From Nocardia bhagyanarayanae (GTDB lineage Bacteria > Actinomycetota > Actinomycetes > Mycobacteriales > Mycobacteriaceae): a stretch of DNA of 64,000 bases. The notes under the pieces were generated by a model, which saw only the letters and a list, made by a program, of their open reading frames with translations, did not search any database and had not been told where the DNA came from. Below, piece after piece: positions 42,001 to 54,000 of this stretch; position 1 is the stretch's first letter; each line of letters starts with the position of its first letter. The DNA is taken from positions 372,001-436,000 of the forward strand of contig NZ_VFPG01000001.1 in assembly GCF_006716565.1 (NCBI RefSeq), written 5' to 3'. The position numbers and the translations under genes are program-made.

Positions 42001-45000
42001 CTGATCTCGGATGTGGCCGAGCCCCTGCACGCCGTAGTACAGCGTGCTGCCGAACCGGCGGGTGCGCGCCGGATCGTTGGCCGTCGGGTCGATCTCGGAC
42101 GTGAACCCGAGCGGTGTCGGGCGCGCACCGGTCAGGCGCTGCCACAGAGTGCGCCTGCGCGGGTGCGGCGGGCGCTGATCCCAGTCGTAGCCCGCGGCTT
42201 TCGCCGCCGCGGTCGCCTGCTGCACGGTGGCGCCGGGGTTTTGCGCGATGAACTCGATCGAGGCGAGCGCGGCCTCGATCCCGACGATGTCCTCGCGCAC
42301 CGCCTGGTTGGACAGCAGCCGCTGCCACATGGCGGCGATATCCGGGTTCTGCGGAATCTCGGTGTTGCGCAGCAGGTAGTCGCGCACTTGGCGCAGCGTC
42401 TCGATGACCTCGTCGCGGGAACGCAACTTGCCCGCGTGGTCCTTCAGCCAGGTCGAGCCATCACGGTGTCTGGCCATGGTCGACCCGTCGGGGTCGCGCA
42501 CCCAGGCCTTGTCCTTGCCGCGCACCCACCGCTTCGGGTCACCGCCGGAGTAGCGGTCGGGATCGGCGAGGGCGTGGTCGGCGATCGCGCCCAGGTTGCT
42601 GTCGGCCTCGAAGACCCGGTTGTGCTCGAAACCCTCGTAGGCGGCCTCGGTCCGCTCGCGGAGCTCGGCACGTTCGGCTTCGTTGTCGGCCCAGCGCTGC
42701 CGCAGCGCCTCCGGAATCTCGACGCTCTCGCCGGTGTACGGCAGCGCGTGCGAGCCGTCCAAGCGCCGCTGTTCCGAGTTCAGTTCCGGCGTGGCCAGTT
42801 CCGGGTTGTGCAGTGTCTGTGGATCGGGCTGGCTGGTGTCGAGCCAGCCGTAGGTGCGGGTGCCGCGCACCATCGGAACGAGCTGGATCCAGCGGCCGTC
42901 GCGCACCGCCGGAATCCATTGCGCCGCATCGGCCATCGCCCACGCCAATGCCGGATGCCGTGTGGCGAAACCGGCCGAGAGCGGCAGCTCGATCGACTTG
43001 CCGTGCGCGGTGTTGGCGGGCAGCCACCGGGTGGCGGAGAGGACGAACTTGCCGATCCAGGGCCGGTTCTGGATCAGGTTCTGCGTCCACGGATGGCCCG
43101 GAATCCGGTCCATGATGCCCAGCGCGAGGATGCGCAGGTGGAACAGGTTGAGCCCGACATCCGAGCTCCACGCGTTCACGCCCTCGGGAACGTTGTTGAC
43201 CGTCGGCGAGAACGGCGGATTCTGCGGGAACAGGAACCCGGGAACCTCACCGGCCTCGAATTCGTGCAGCCCGGCCATGATCTTGTCGAAGGTCGGGACC
43301 ATCGAGACCTTGAACAAGAACGGCGGCTGCGGGTCGGTCCACTTCTCCTTCTCCCATTTGCGCGGGTGCTTGCCCGGCTCCCAGGCGCCCGCGCGCCGGG
43401 TCAGTTCGGCGTCGGTGGACGGCAGATCGACGGTGCTCTCGTAGTGGCCCCGCGCGTCGAGCTGTACCCGAGTGAACCGCACGGTCAGCGGCGTGGTGTC
43501 CGACTTCGCCATGCCGAGCAGCAGATTCAGGTCGGTCCGCGCCGACAGCGTCGCTTGCAACGCCTGCCGGTAGTCGTTGACGTCGGTGTCCGTGCCGACC
43601 ACCACGATCTCGCTGTCCCCGAACAGCCCCGTGGGCTGCGCGGCGGGCCGCACGCCGACCCGCTCCGAGATCGGCAGCAGGCCGAGGTCGTTCATCGCGT
43701 CCAGCGCGGCCTGCCGCTCGGCCAGCTCGCTCCGTTGCGATTCCGCGTCTTTCAGCTGCTTGGCGGCCTCGCGCAACTGCTGCACCAGTTCGGCGCCGGG
43801 TTCCCGCGGGCCGGGGTACCGCGGGTTCAGGTGATCGGTATCGCTGATCTGGAAGACCTGGGCGAGCGCGGCCCGCGCGTTGGTGGCGGAGATGATCTCC
43901 GTCGTCAGCGCGGACTTCAGCATGGTCAGATCACCCGGCGGCAACTTCCGGCGCAGCAGTTCCAGCGCGCTCTCCACCTCGCTGAGCGCGTGCGTGGCCT
44001 GTCGCAGTTCGGCGCGGGCCGCGGCCAGATCCTGGTTCCTGGCCCGCTCCGCTTCTGGAGTGTCGGCCTCGAGCAGCGCGATTCCCGCACGCAGCTTGTG
44101 CCGCAAGGTTTTACCGCGTTCGATCTGCTCTTCCAGCGTCTGCTGGACGCGCTCGGCGGTCTCGATGCGGTCCCGCAGCTGGAACGCGGCCTCGAGGTTG
44201 TCCACGAGGTCGATATCGGAGCGGAACCGCGCGATCTCGGTGTCGCCGCCCAGGTGGGCGGCCAGCTGCGCCTCGAGCGCATCGATGCGGGCTTGCAGGT
44301 CGCTGCCCTGCTGCGTGATCGAGGTCTGCCACACCTCGACCGCCGCGGCGCGCGCGGCCTCCGCCGCACCGGTTTCCGCGACGCGCTGCTCGATGTCGGC
44401 CGCCAAGCTACGGGCCAGCTCGCGATCCCCGGCGTTCTGCGCGGCCATGGCCTGCCGCCGCAGATCCGCGATCTCGGCGCGCAGGTCGGCTTCCCTCGCC
44501 ACCGCGGTGGCCATCTCGGCGCGCAACCGGGCCACCTCGGCCGCCGGGCTGGGCGGCGCGTTGGCCGGCGGCTGCCGATGCGCGGGCACCGGGGCGTTCG
44601 GGTCCGGTGTCTGGCCGATGGCGAGATCGGCGGCGGGCAGTGCGGCGCCGAGGTCACCGAAGTTCGCCACCTGCTGACCGGCCTTCCAGGCCACGGCCCA
44701 GGTTGCCTTGGTTTCGTAGCGGCTACCGCCGGTGAGATCGGCCAGCGAGACCCGCGTGCCGTCCGGGGCCACGAACCATTCCAGGTTGCTGCGCTTGGAG
44801 CCGACCTCGTCGTAGGTCACGCGGCGGCCGTCGATCTCGAACTGATTGCCGCCCAGGTACTTCACGGTGTAGGAGTGCGCGCCGACACCGTGCGCGCCGG
44901 GGGTCCAGCGCTCGTCGAGCACCCAGGCGATGGCGCCGGGGCCACCCTGCTCGCGCAGCGCCTGGATCAGTTTCACGTGGCCACGGGCGTCGCTGTTGTC

Positions 45001-48000
45001 GAAGCCGCCCGGCTGGGCCCCGCGCAGCATCGGCCGCACGTCCTGCCAGTCGAAGCCGGACAGGTTGCCTGTCACCGGAATCGGGACACCGACAATATCG
45101 CCTTGATCGGCCAGCACGCGGCTGAGCGAGTCGGAGACACAGGTGTTGATCGCCGCCGGGCCTGCGGGATCGATCTCTCTGGTGTAGTAGGTCACCAACG
45201 CCGTCAGGGCCTTGATCTCGGCGTCGGTCTGGCGGACCTGGGCGCGCAGCTGCTGGTGCAGCGCGGTCAATGTGCCGGGGTCGCGGACGAACAGGTCGGC
45301 GAACTTCTCGGCCTTGAACTTGCCGAAGGCCGCCTTGTACTGCGCGTCGGTGGCGTTGTAGATGTCGGCGCCGTGCAGGCGCACCCAATCCTGATCCGGC
45401 ACCGGCACTCCCGGCACGGTGGCGGGACCGGCCAGTGGCAGCTGGGCGAGCAGCCGATCGGCATCCGCGATGAGCGAGGCCAGGTGTGCGGGGGCGTCGG
45501 CCAGGTTGATCGGGGCGATGTCGTCGGCCACCCGCGGATCCCGGGTGAACAGCTCCGGATCGGCCTCCAGCTGCTTCAGCAGCGCGTCGATCTCCTTGGC
45601 CAGCTTCGGTTTCGCGGTCTTCAGCGCCTCCAGCGTGGCCTTGGGGTCGGTAGCCAGGTCGGCCCGGGAAAGCTCCAGCTTGTTCAGCGCGGTGTCGAGC
45701 TTGTGGTAGGCGTCCAGGGCGTGCAGGTTGCGCGCGTACTCGACCAGCGCCTCGATCTGGGCGGCGCGCACCTCGTTGTCGAAACGCAGCCGCTCCAACG
45801 TGGCGTCGATCTGGCTCGGGGTCAGATCGATCCGGCCGATCGGCAGTCGACCAACCAGTTCGGTGATCGCGGCCTCGATTTCACCGCGCGACATGCGGGA
45901 CAGGTCCAGCGCCGGGCCACTCGGCTCCGCCTGCGCCGGATCGGCGACCGTCTGCCAGGGGCCGCCCTCGTAGCGCACCATGGTGACGGTCAGGTTCCGG
46001 CCGTCGAAGTCTTCCGAGATGTGGCGTACCGCCGGCGAATCCACCGCCGCGGTCGCCACCCGCCACGTGCTGCCGACCTCACGTGGCCAGGCCACGCGGT
46101 ACTCGACCTCGAGGCTGCCGTTGTCGATCAGCTCCACCAGTTCGGAATTCGCCGGGTCGGCGAGCGCCTTCGCCAGTGCCGCGTCGTGATTCATGGCGTT
46201 GTCGATGACGACCAACTTCATCGGCGAACCGACCAGCCCGACGCCCGGATGGTTGGCCGGATCGATCAGGAACCCGCCGCTGACCCGAATCCATTCGCTG
46301 CCCGCGATATTCGCCATCACCTCGGCGTGCTGACCGAAATTGTCGTCGGCGTCGAGGACCTGCTGCGCCTGCCGCTGGAACGCGGTGACCGCGTCCTGGA
46401 GGTCGGTGAGCCGAGTCTGCAACTCCGTCAGCGCATTCGGGCTCTCGGGGTCGATGCCGAGGATGTGCGCGCGGTGGTCCAGCTCGGTGCGGATGTGGTG
46501 GCGGCGCAGGGCCTCCTCGAAGAACCTGCGGCCCGCAGGCGTGTCCCGGTGCGACAGGTCCCACCACTGGCGGCCGCCCTGCATGTTGTTGTTGACGCCG
46601 GTCCAGCCCATGAGGGTCGCGCGACCGTTCCGGGCCGCCTCGACCTCTCGCGCGTACCGCTCCAGCGGGCTCGGACGGTTGATGACCGCGGCCGGTAGCA
46701 GATGCGACAGGTCGATATCGGGCAGGAAGGGAATGTCCGCGTTCTCCGCGTCGTACCGGGCCAGCGCCGCCTTGAACGCCTCGGCCGAAACGGCTTCGCG
46801 GGTCAGCAGATACCGCGCCTGATCGATGGCGGCGCGCACCGACTCCGGGCTCAGGTCCGGCAGTTCGATGCCGAGCGGGCCCGCCAGCGCCAGCAGCGCC
46901 CGCGCCTGCGCGTCCAGCTCCTGCGCGGCCTGCCGGACCTCCTGACCCCATTCGGCGAGCTCGTCGTGCGCCAAGGCCGACGGATCGTGTTCGGCGTCGG
47001 CGGGGACCGGCGGTTCCAGCGAGGCGTCGATTCCGGGCGCGGGCTGCGCGGCCGGAAGTGCGGGTGGCGGGGGCGGTCCCGCGAGGAAGCGGTCGGCCAG
47101 CCCGAGACGGCGGAGTTCGGCCTCGTTCTCGCTGATCTTCCGCGGGTCGGCGTCCTCGCGGGCGTAGTCGTAGACATCGCCGGTGCGCGCGACGGGTCCG
47201 TGCGACTCCGCCGACCTGACCTGGCCGAGCAGGAAGGCCTTGATCTTCGGCCAGTTGCGCTTGAGATTGACCACCTCGCGCACGGTGAACGCGGGGTTGG
47301 CCTCGAAGTTGCCCCAGAAGTCGCTGTCGGCCAGCTGACCGAAATTCTGCACCGTGAACGACTGGCCGAGCGGGACGATCTCCGACGGCGGATGCTGCGG
47401 GTTGACCACACCCTGCCGGTCCCGCAGGGTCTGGATGACGCCCGGGTCCGCCTCTGGCGCCTTGACGATCGCGGCGGTGGCCACGTCTGGGGCGGGCAGG
47501 CGGGTGGCCGGTTCCACACGCCAGCCGCCGGAACCGTCCGGCGTCAGCTGGACCGGGATACGTTCGCCGCCGACCTCCAGGTCGATCCGCACGGGCCCGC
47601 CCGGTCGCCGACCCGCCTGCCACACCTGGGTGACATCGGCCAGGTCCACGATCGCCTGGGCGCGGGCGAGTGTCTCGGATCGCAGCCGCTCGAGGGTGTC
47701 GGTCAGGTTCGCCGGCGACAGGCCGTCGCTCGGTATCCGGAGCAGCTGGGCCCAGACCTCGGTGATCTTGTCGATCTCGGTCTGCTGCTGCGGGTCCAGC
47801 GCGCGATCGCGGCGGCCAAGGGCGGTGGCCAGCGCCTCGATAGCACCGGCGCGCAACAGGATTCGATAGCGTTCCTGCGCGACGGTGGTCGCCAGGTTCG
47901 CCGGATCGCGCTGCTCCGCCGTCAGATTCAGCTGATCGGCGAGCGAGGCCTGAGCCTGCTGCATGGTGAGCGGGCGCGGTGGGTCACTCGGATCCGGCGG

Positions 48001-51000
48001 CGACACCAGCGGCCCGGCGATCGCGTCGGGGTGGGCGAGCGGAATCGCCGGCGCGGGCTGCGTTTCCGGCGGTCGCCCGATCGAGCGCTGGAACGCCTCG
48101 GCCGCGTCGCGCGCGGCGAGGAAATCGGCGTCGGACGGATCGGACGGGTAGCGCCAGTACCGCTCCCCCGGGAACTGCTCGTCGGCGGTCAGCGTGTCGA
48201 AGTTCGTCGGGAACAGCATGTGCTGGTTCGCCAGGCCGTCCGGCGATGCGTCCAGGAAGCGGCGGGCCAGCGCCATCTGCGACAAGTCCTGGAGCGCGGA
48301 CTGCGGATCCGGCAACGCCCCGAGGGTTTCCGCGAGACCGAGGCGCTCGGCCAGTGCTTGCGCGTAGGCCAGGTGCGCGGCGGAGGGCTCGGCCCCGGAT
48401 TCCGGTTCCGTACGCAGACTCGGTGTTTCGTCGAAGAACCGCGCCGCCTGATGCACCGGGTCCTCGGGCCGGCGCGGCGCGGGCGGATCCTGGCCGACGC
48501 GCAGATCGGCGTCCGGCATCGGACCCTCGTCGCCGAGACCGGGGACGTGCGCGTCGTTCTGGAAGATGCTCGCCCAAGTGGCGGCGGTCTCCCCCGTTGT
48601 GCCACCGGTCAAGTCGGCCAGCGACTGCGGATCGGTGCCGCCATTGGGGCCGAGGTCGAACAGCTGCTCCTGGCCGTTGTCATCGATATCGGCGAGCAGA
48701 ACCCGCTGGCCGTCCACGTCGAAGACGTCACGACCCAGGTAGGTCACGGTGTAGGCGTGGCCGCCGACACCGTAGTCGTCGACGGTGGTCCGCTGGTCGA
48801 TCACCACGGCCGAGGCGCCACGGCCCTGCGCGCGCAAGGTGGTCAACAGGCGGGCGTGCGCGCCGCCCTCCTCGTTGGGCAGGAATGCCCGGGGCTGCGC
48901 CGCGCCGAAGTGCGCGGACAGGTCATCCCACGCCACACCGCTGATCCGGCCGGGATCGACGGCGAACCCGCCGAGCACGTTCGGGTGCCGCACGGCGAGC
49001 TGGTCGAAAGCCCTCGGCACACAGTGGTTGGTGGGCGTGCCGCCGGTCGGCAGGCGGTAGTAGGTCTCCGAGAGCGCCGCCAGAGCGGCCAGATCGGCGG
49101 CATCCGCGCGGACGTCGGCGCGCAGTTCCGCCAGCGCCTCGGCGATCTGCGCCGGCGTGCGCAGCGCGGCCGCATCGAGCTTGCCCGCGCGGAAGTTCCG
49201 GTAGATCGACTCCAGCTCGGCCGGGGTGGCGGTGTCCAGATCGACGCCGAGCAGGTGCACCCAGTCGGCGTCCGGGTCCGGGATGCCGGGTACCTCGCCG
49301 GGCAGCGTCTGGCCGTGCCTGGCGAGCGCCAGGAAGTCCGCCAGATCGTCGACGAGCAATCCCACCTGGTCGTGGGCGTCGACGTGATGCATCGGCAGGC
49401 CACCGGGCCGCAGCTGATCCTGCGCGTCGTAGAGGTTCGGATCGAAATCGATCAGCTCGGGGTTCCGGTTCAGCAGCTGGGCCAGGGCATCCAGCTTCTT
49501 GGCCCGCTCGGGATGCCGCTGCTTCAGCTCCTCGAGCGCCTCGAGGGGGCGCCCGCGCAGCTCGGACCGGTTCACCTCGGCCTCGTGCAGCGCGCGCTCG
49601 AAGGCGTTGAAGCGGGCCACATCCGCGTGCAGGCGGGCCAGATCGGCCATGGCCTCGATCCGCACCGCGCGCAACCGGTTGGCGGCGCGCGCCGCGTCGA
49701 GGGCGGGTCCGACACGATCCGGAGCCAGATCGGCCAGCTTCACACCCTGCCGGGCCGCCGCGTCCTCCACCCGGGCCACCAGCTCCGCGGTCGACAGCGT
49801 GGTGGGGTCGGGCACCGGAATCCCGTTGTCCGGCGGCGTGAGCGCGTTGTCACTGGGGATGGCCCGCCAGGGGCTGTCGTCGTTGTCGCGGACCATGGTC
49901 AGCTCGAGCCCGCGCCCGTCCAACGCACCGGAAAAGTGCCGGACCTGCGGCGCGTCCACCTCGGCCACATGGATTACGCCGGTGCGGTCGGCCCAGGCGA
50001 CCCGGTACTCGAGCTCCAGCTCGCCCTGGGTCAGCATCTGCGCGATATCGGTATTGCGCGGGTCGGCGAGCGCGTTGGCCAGCTGCTGGTCGTGATCGCC
50101 GCCGTCGTTGATCACCACCAGGCGCTGCGGATTGCCGTCCAGCAGGCCGATTCCCGGCGCGTTGTCCGGATCCAGCAGGTCACCGCCCTGGTCGAGCAAC
50201 CACCGGTGCCCCGCCGCGGCCGCCATCTCCTCGGCGATACGGGCGAACTCGTTGTCGGCATCGGTGTAGGCGGCCGCCAGTTGCGCGAATTCCGTTGCCT
50301 CTCGCGCCAATTCGGCGGCACGGTCGTGCAGCGCGGTCAGCGCGCGTGCGACATCGGCCGGACTGTGCTTGGCCGGATCGACATCGAGCAGATTGGCCCA
50401 GGTGCCCAGTTCCGCGCGCACCTGTTCGCGCTGCATCGCCTCCCGGAACGCCTCGCGGGCCTCCGCGCTCGGGTTGCCCTCCGGATCCCACCAGAGCTTC
50501 AGCCGCGTCGGATTGTTGTTGACGCCGCTGGCTTCGGAGTCCGCACCGGGCAGACCGTCCGCGATGGATTGCTCGCGCATGTAGCGCTCGAGCGGATCGG
50601 GACGCATGTCGTTGGTCGGCAGATAGCCGAGGCGCTCGTTCTCGTTGTGGAACCGCGTGGCCGCCTGCGCGTACGCCGCGGCGGCCGCGGCCTGCCGCAT
50701 CGCACGGTAGTTCGCCTCGCCGACCGCGGTGCGGACCGCGTCGGGGCCGAGGTCGGCCAGCGAGAGCGACAGCGCGTCCGCGCCTTCGTAGAGCGCGATA
50801 CCGGCGGCATTGCGGGCGGCGATGGCGTCGCCGAGTTCCGCGCCACGGCGCGCCAGATCCGGATCGGGCGCCTGGCCTTGCGGTTCCGCGTCCGCAACCG
50901 GCGGCACCACGTCCTCATCGATACCGGCGCGCTCGTCGGGTGCGACCGGATCGGGCGCCTGCGGCTCACCGATCTGGGGACCGTCCGAGTAGCGGCCGGT

Positions 51001-54000
51001 GACCAGGGCCCAGAACGCCTCGCGGCCCTTCCACAACTTCGACGCCTGCAACGCGAAGAACGCCGGATCCCAGTTGAACCCACTGACATTCGCCGCCGCG
51101 TCACCGGACAGCAACTCGATCTCCGCGCCGAACGCGTTGTAGAGATCGCTGTTGTTCTCCGAACCGAGCGCGTACTGGATCGGCCGGCCGGTGCCGTGGC
51201 TGCCGAGGTGGGTGCGCAGGAACTTCATCGCCCGCTTCCACCGGCTCTGCGGTTGCCCGTCGGGGTCGCTCGACGAGTCCGGCACCGGCACCGGCGGCGG
51301 CGCCAGCGGCTCGGCGGGCCGCACCCGCCACCCTCCGGAACCGTCGGCGGTCAGCGACACCGGCACCCGCTGACCGTCCACCGCCACCGTGTACCGGCGG
51401 GTCTCGCCCTCGGCCACCTGGGTGGCCCGGCCCTTGACCTCGTGCACCGCCTGGGCGACATCGGCCAGATCGTTCAGCGCGACGGCACGGGCCAGCACGT
51501 TGTCGCGCAGCCGCTCCAGCGTCGTGTCGACCTGCCCCTCAGCCAGGTCGCTTTCCGGAAGCTGGAGCAAACGGGCCCAGTGATCGGCGATCTTGTCGAG
51601 ATCGATCTGCTGGTCCGGGTCGGTGGCCACGGCGCGCCGGGCGAGGGTGTGGGCAAGCGACTCGATCGCGCCCGCCCGCAGCATCGTCCGATACCGCTGC
51701 TCGGCAATGGTTTCCGCGAGATTCTCCGTCGTCACCCGGTCGGCGTTCAGTCCCAGCTGACGCAACAGCTGCGCCTGCGCCGACTCCGGCGCGAGCGGAT
51801 GCGGGGCCCGGGAATCGGGCCGGGCAGGCGCGGGCCCCAGCGCGGGTGCGATCGCGTCCGGCACGGCGATCTGCATGGCGGGCGCCGGCGCATCGGAATC
51901 GACCACCGGCAGCGCGTGGGCTTCGTCGCGCCGCCCGGCGAAATTCGAGTCGCTCGGATCCGGCGCGTAGTTCCAGTACCGCTCGCCGAGATGATGCTCA
52001 TCGATGCTCAACGGAGCGAAATCGGCCGGACCCATTCGCTCGTTCATCCGCCCGGAAACCGGTGTCGGGTCGAGGAATTTCCGCGCCCAAGCCATTTGGG
52101 CCAGATCCGCGAGAATCCGGCGCGGGTCCGCCAAGCTCGACAGCGAGTCGCCGAGGCCGAGTGCCCGCGAGAGGCGGGTCAGGCGGTCGCGGTCGGCGTC
52201 GGTCAGCGGGGACAGGTCGCCGGTGCGGGCCGGGCCGGGCCCGGGGACCGGGCCGGTCTGCGGACCAGGGGCCGGTTCGGAGGTCTGCCGCGCCTCGGGG
52301 GCGGGCTGTGCGCCCGGGTCTGGGGCCTGCTGCGCGGCCGGATCGCGCTGTGCTTCCGGATCGGGTGTTCGCTGCGCCTCGGGATCGGGCTGCGCGCCTG
52401 AATCCGGAGCCTGCTGCGCATTCGGGTCCGGCTGCGCGCCTGACTCCGGAGCCTGGTGCGCATTCGGATCAGGCTGAGCACCCGGATCCGAAGACTGCTG
52501 CGCATTCGGATCAGGAGTTTGTTGTGCTCCCGGATCAGGCCGCGTACCCGGGTCCAAGGCCTGCTGCGCCGCCGGATCGCGCTGTGCTTCCGGATCGGGC
52601 GTTCGCTGCGCCTCGGGATCGGGCTGCGCGCCCGGGTCCGGAGTCTGCTGCGCATTCGGATCAGTCTGAGCACCCGGATCCGAAGACTGCTGCGCCGCCG
52701 GATCTGGCTGCGCACCCGGATCGGAAGTCTGCTGCGCCTGTGGATCAGGCTGCGCACCAGGGTCCGGGGCCTGCTGCGTATCCGGGTCGGGGGTCTGCTG
52801 CGAATCCGGTTCCGGCGCAGGCTGGTTGGCGCCGCGCTCTTCGTCGCGCCTCCGCTGCTCCTCCTGCTGTCGCTGTTCGTCCAGGAAGCGCCGGAGATCG
52901 CGCATCGGATCCCGCCGGCCCTGATCGTCGCCGACCCGCGGCAGGTTCCGATCGTCGTCGTCGTGGCCCTGGGTGGCGGCGCCGACCGCGAGCGGGCGAA
53001 CAGCCAACGGGCGCACGGCGTTGCCGTCCGCGTCGTAGACCATGACCCAGGTCTTCTTCGCGTCGGGCAGGTTGCCGGGATCGAACTCGACCGGGCCGTC
53101 CGGGTGCTTGTACGGGTCGTCGACCATGATCTTGCCGGTCTCGGCGTCGTAGTACATGACGTACGCGTGCGCACCGACACCGTGCTCGTCGACAGTTTGG
53201 TTCTGGTCGACGACGATGACCGTCGCCTTGCCCTTCATGAAGTCCAGCGCCTCGGCGATCGCCTTGTGCGGCGACTTGCCCTTGCCGACCTTGACCTCGG
53301 TCACCTGGGAATCGGCGTGCTCTTCGAGCCTGCGCATGGACACACCGTCCAGGCCGACATCGGTCGGCACGGTGATGTCCGGGTTACCGGTCCGCTGGCG
53401 TGCCCGGTACAGCGCCTGCTCGGAACACCCGTTCTCCCGCAGCGGGGGCCGATCGGTGTCCAGGAACGACTCGTTGTCGGGCGCTTGGAATTCGGTGGTG
53501 CCCGCGGCGATGTTCTCCAGCCGGTACATGCGGTCGACCGGCACGCCGTTGTCCGGCGGCTTCGGGCCGGTGGTCTCCGAGGCGTTGAACTGGTGGAACA
53601 GGCCGTTGGCGCGATCCTGGATGTGCACACGGACGTCGTCGCCGAAGTGCTTCTTCCGGATCAGCGGATCGTCTTCCTGGCCGGAGAAACCGATGAGCAC
53701 GACGTCGTCGACCAGGCGCTCCAAACGCCCCTTGTGGCCGGAGGATTCGACGACGTCGACGCCGTAGCCGCGCGCGACGATCTTGTTCGAGACCGCGATC
53801 TCGGGTTGCCCCTGCGCCACCCGCTCCGCGTTGAGCGCTGCGCGGGTCGCCTGGAACGCCGCCAGATCCCGGGCGAGCAGCTTGCCACCCTGACGGGCAT
53901 GCCAGGTGGTCATGGACTGGGCCTTGTTCGGCGTGCCATAACCGACCCACGCGATCGAGGCCGCCGACTCGCCCGGGCGTAGTCGACCGGCGGTCGCGCG

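Noticed and set aside
41149..52401. Two plus-strand frames of about 1,850-1,900 codons
   Set aside because: Same reason: shadow of the minus-strand gene; Gly/Arg/Val-rich with no domain.
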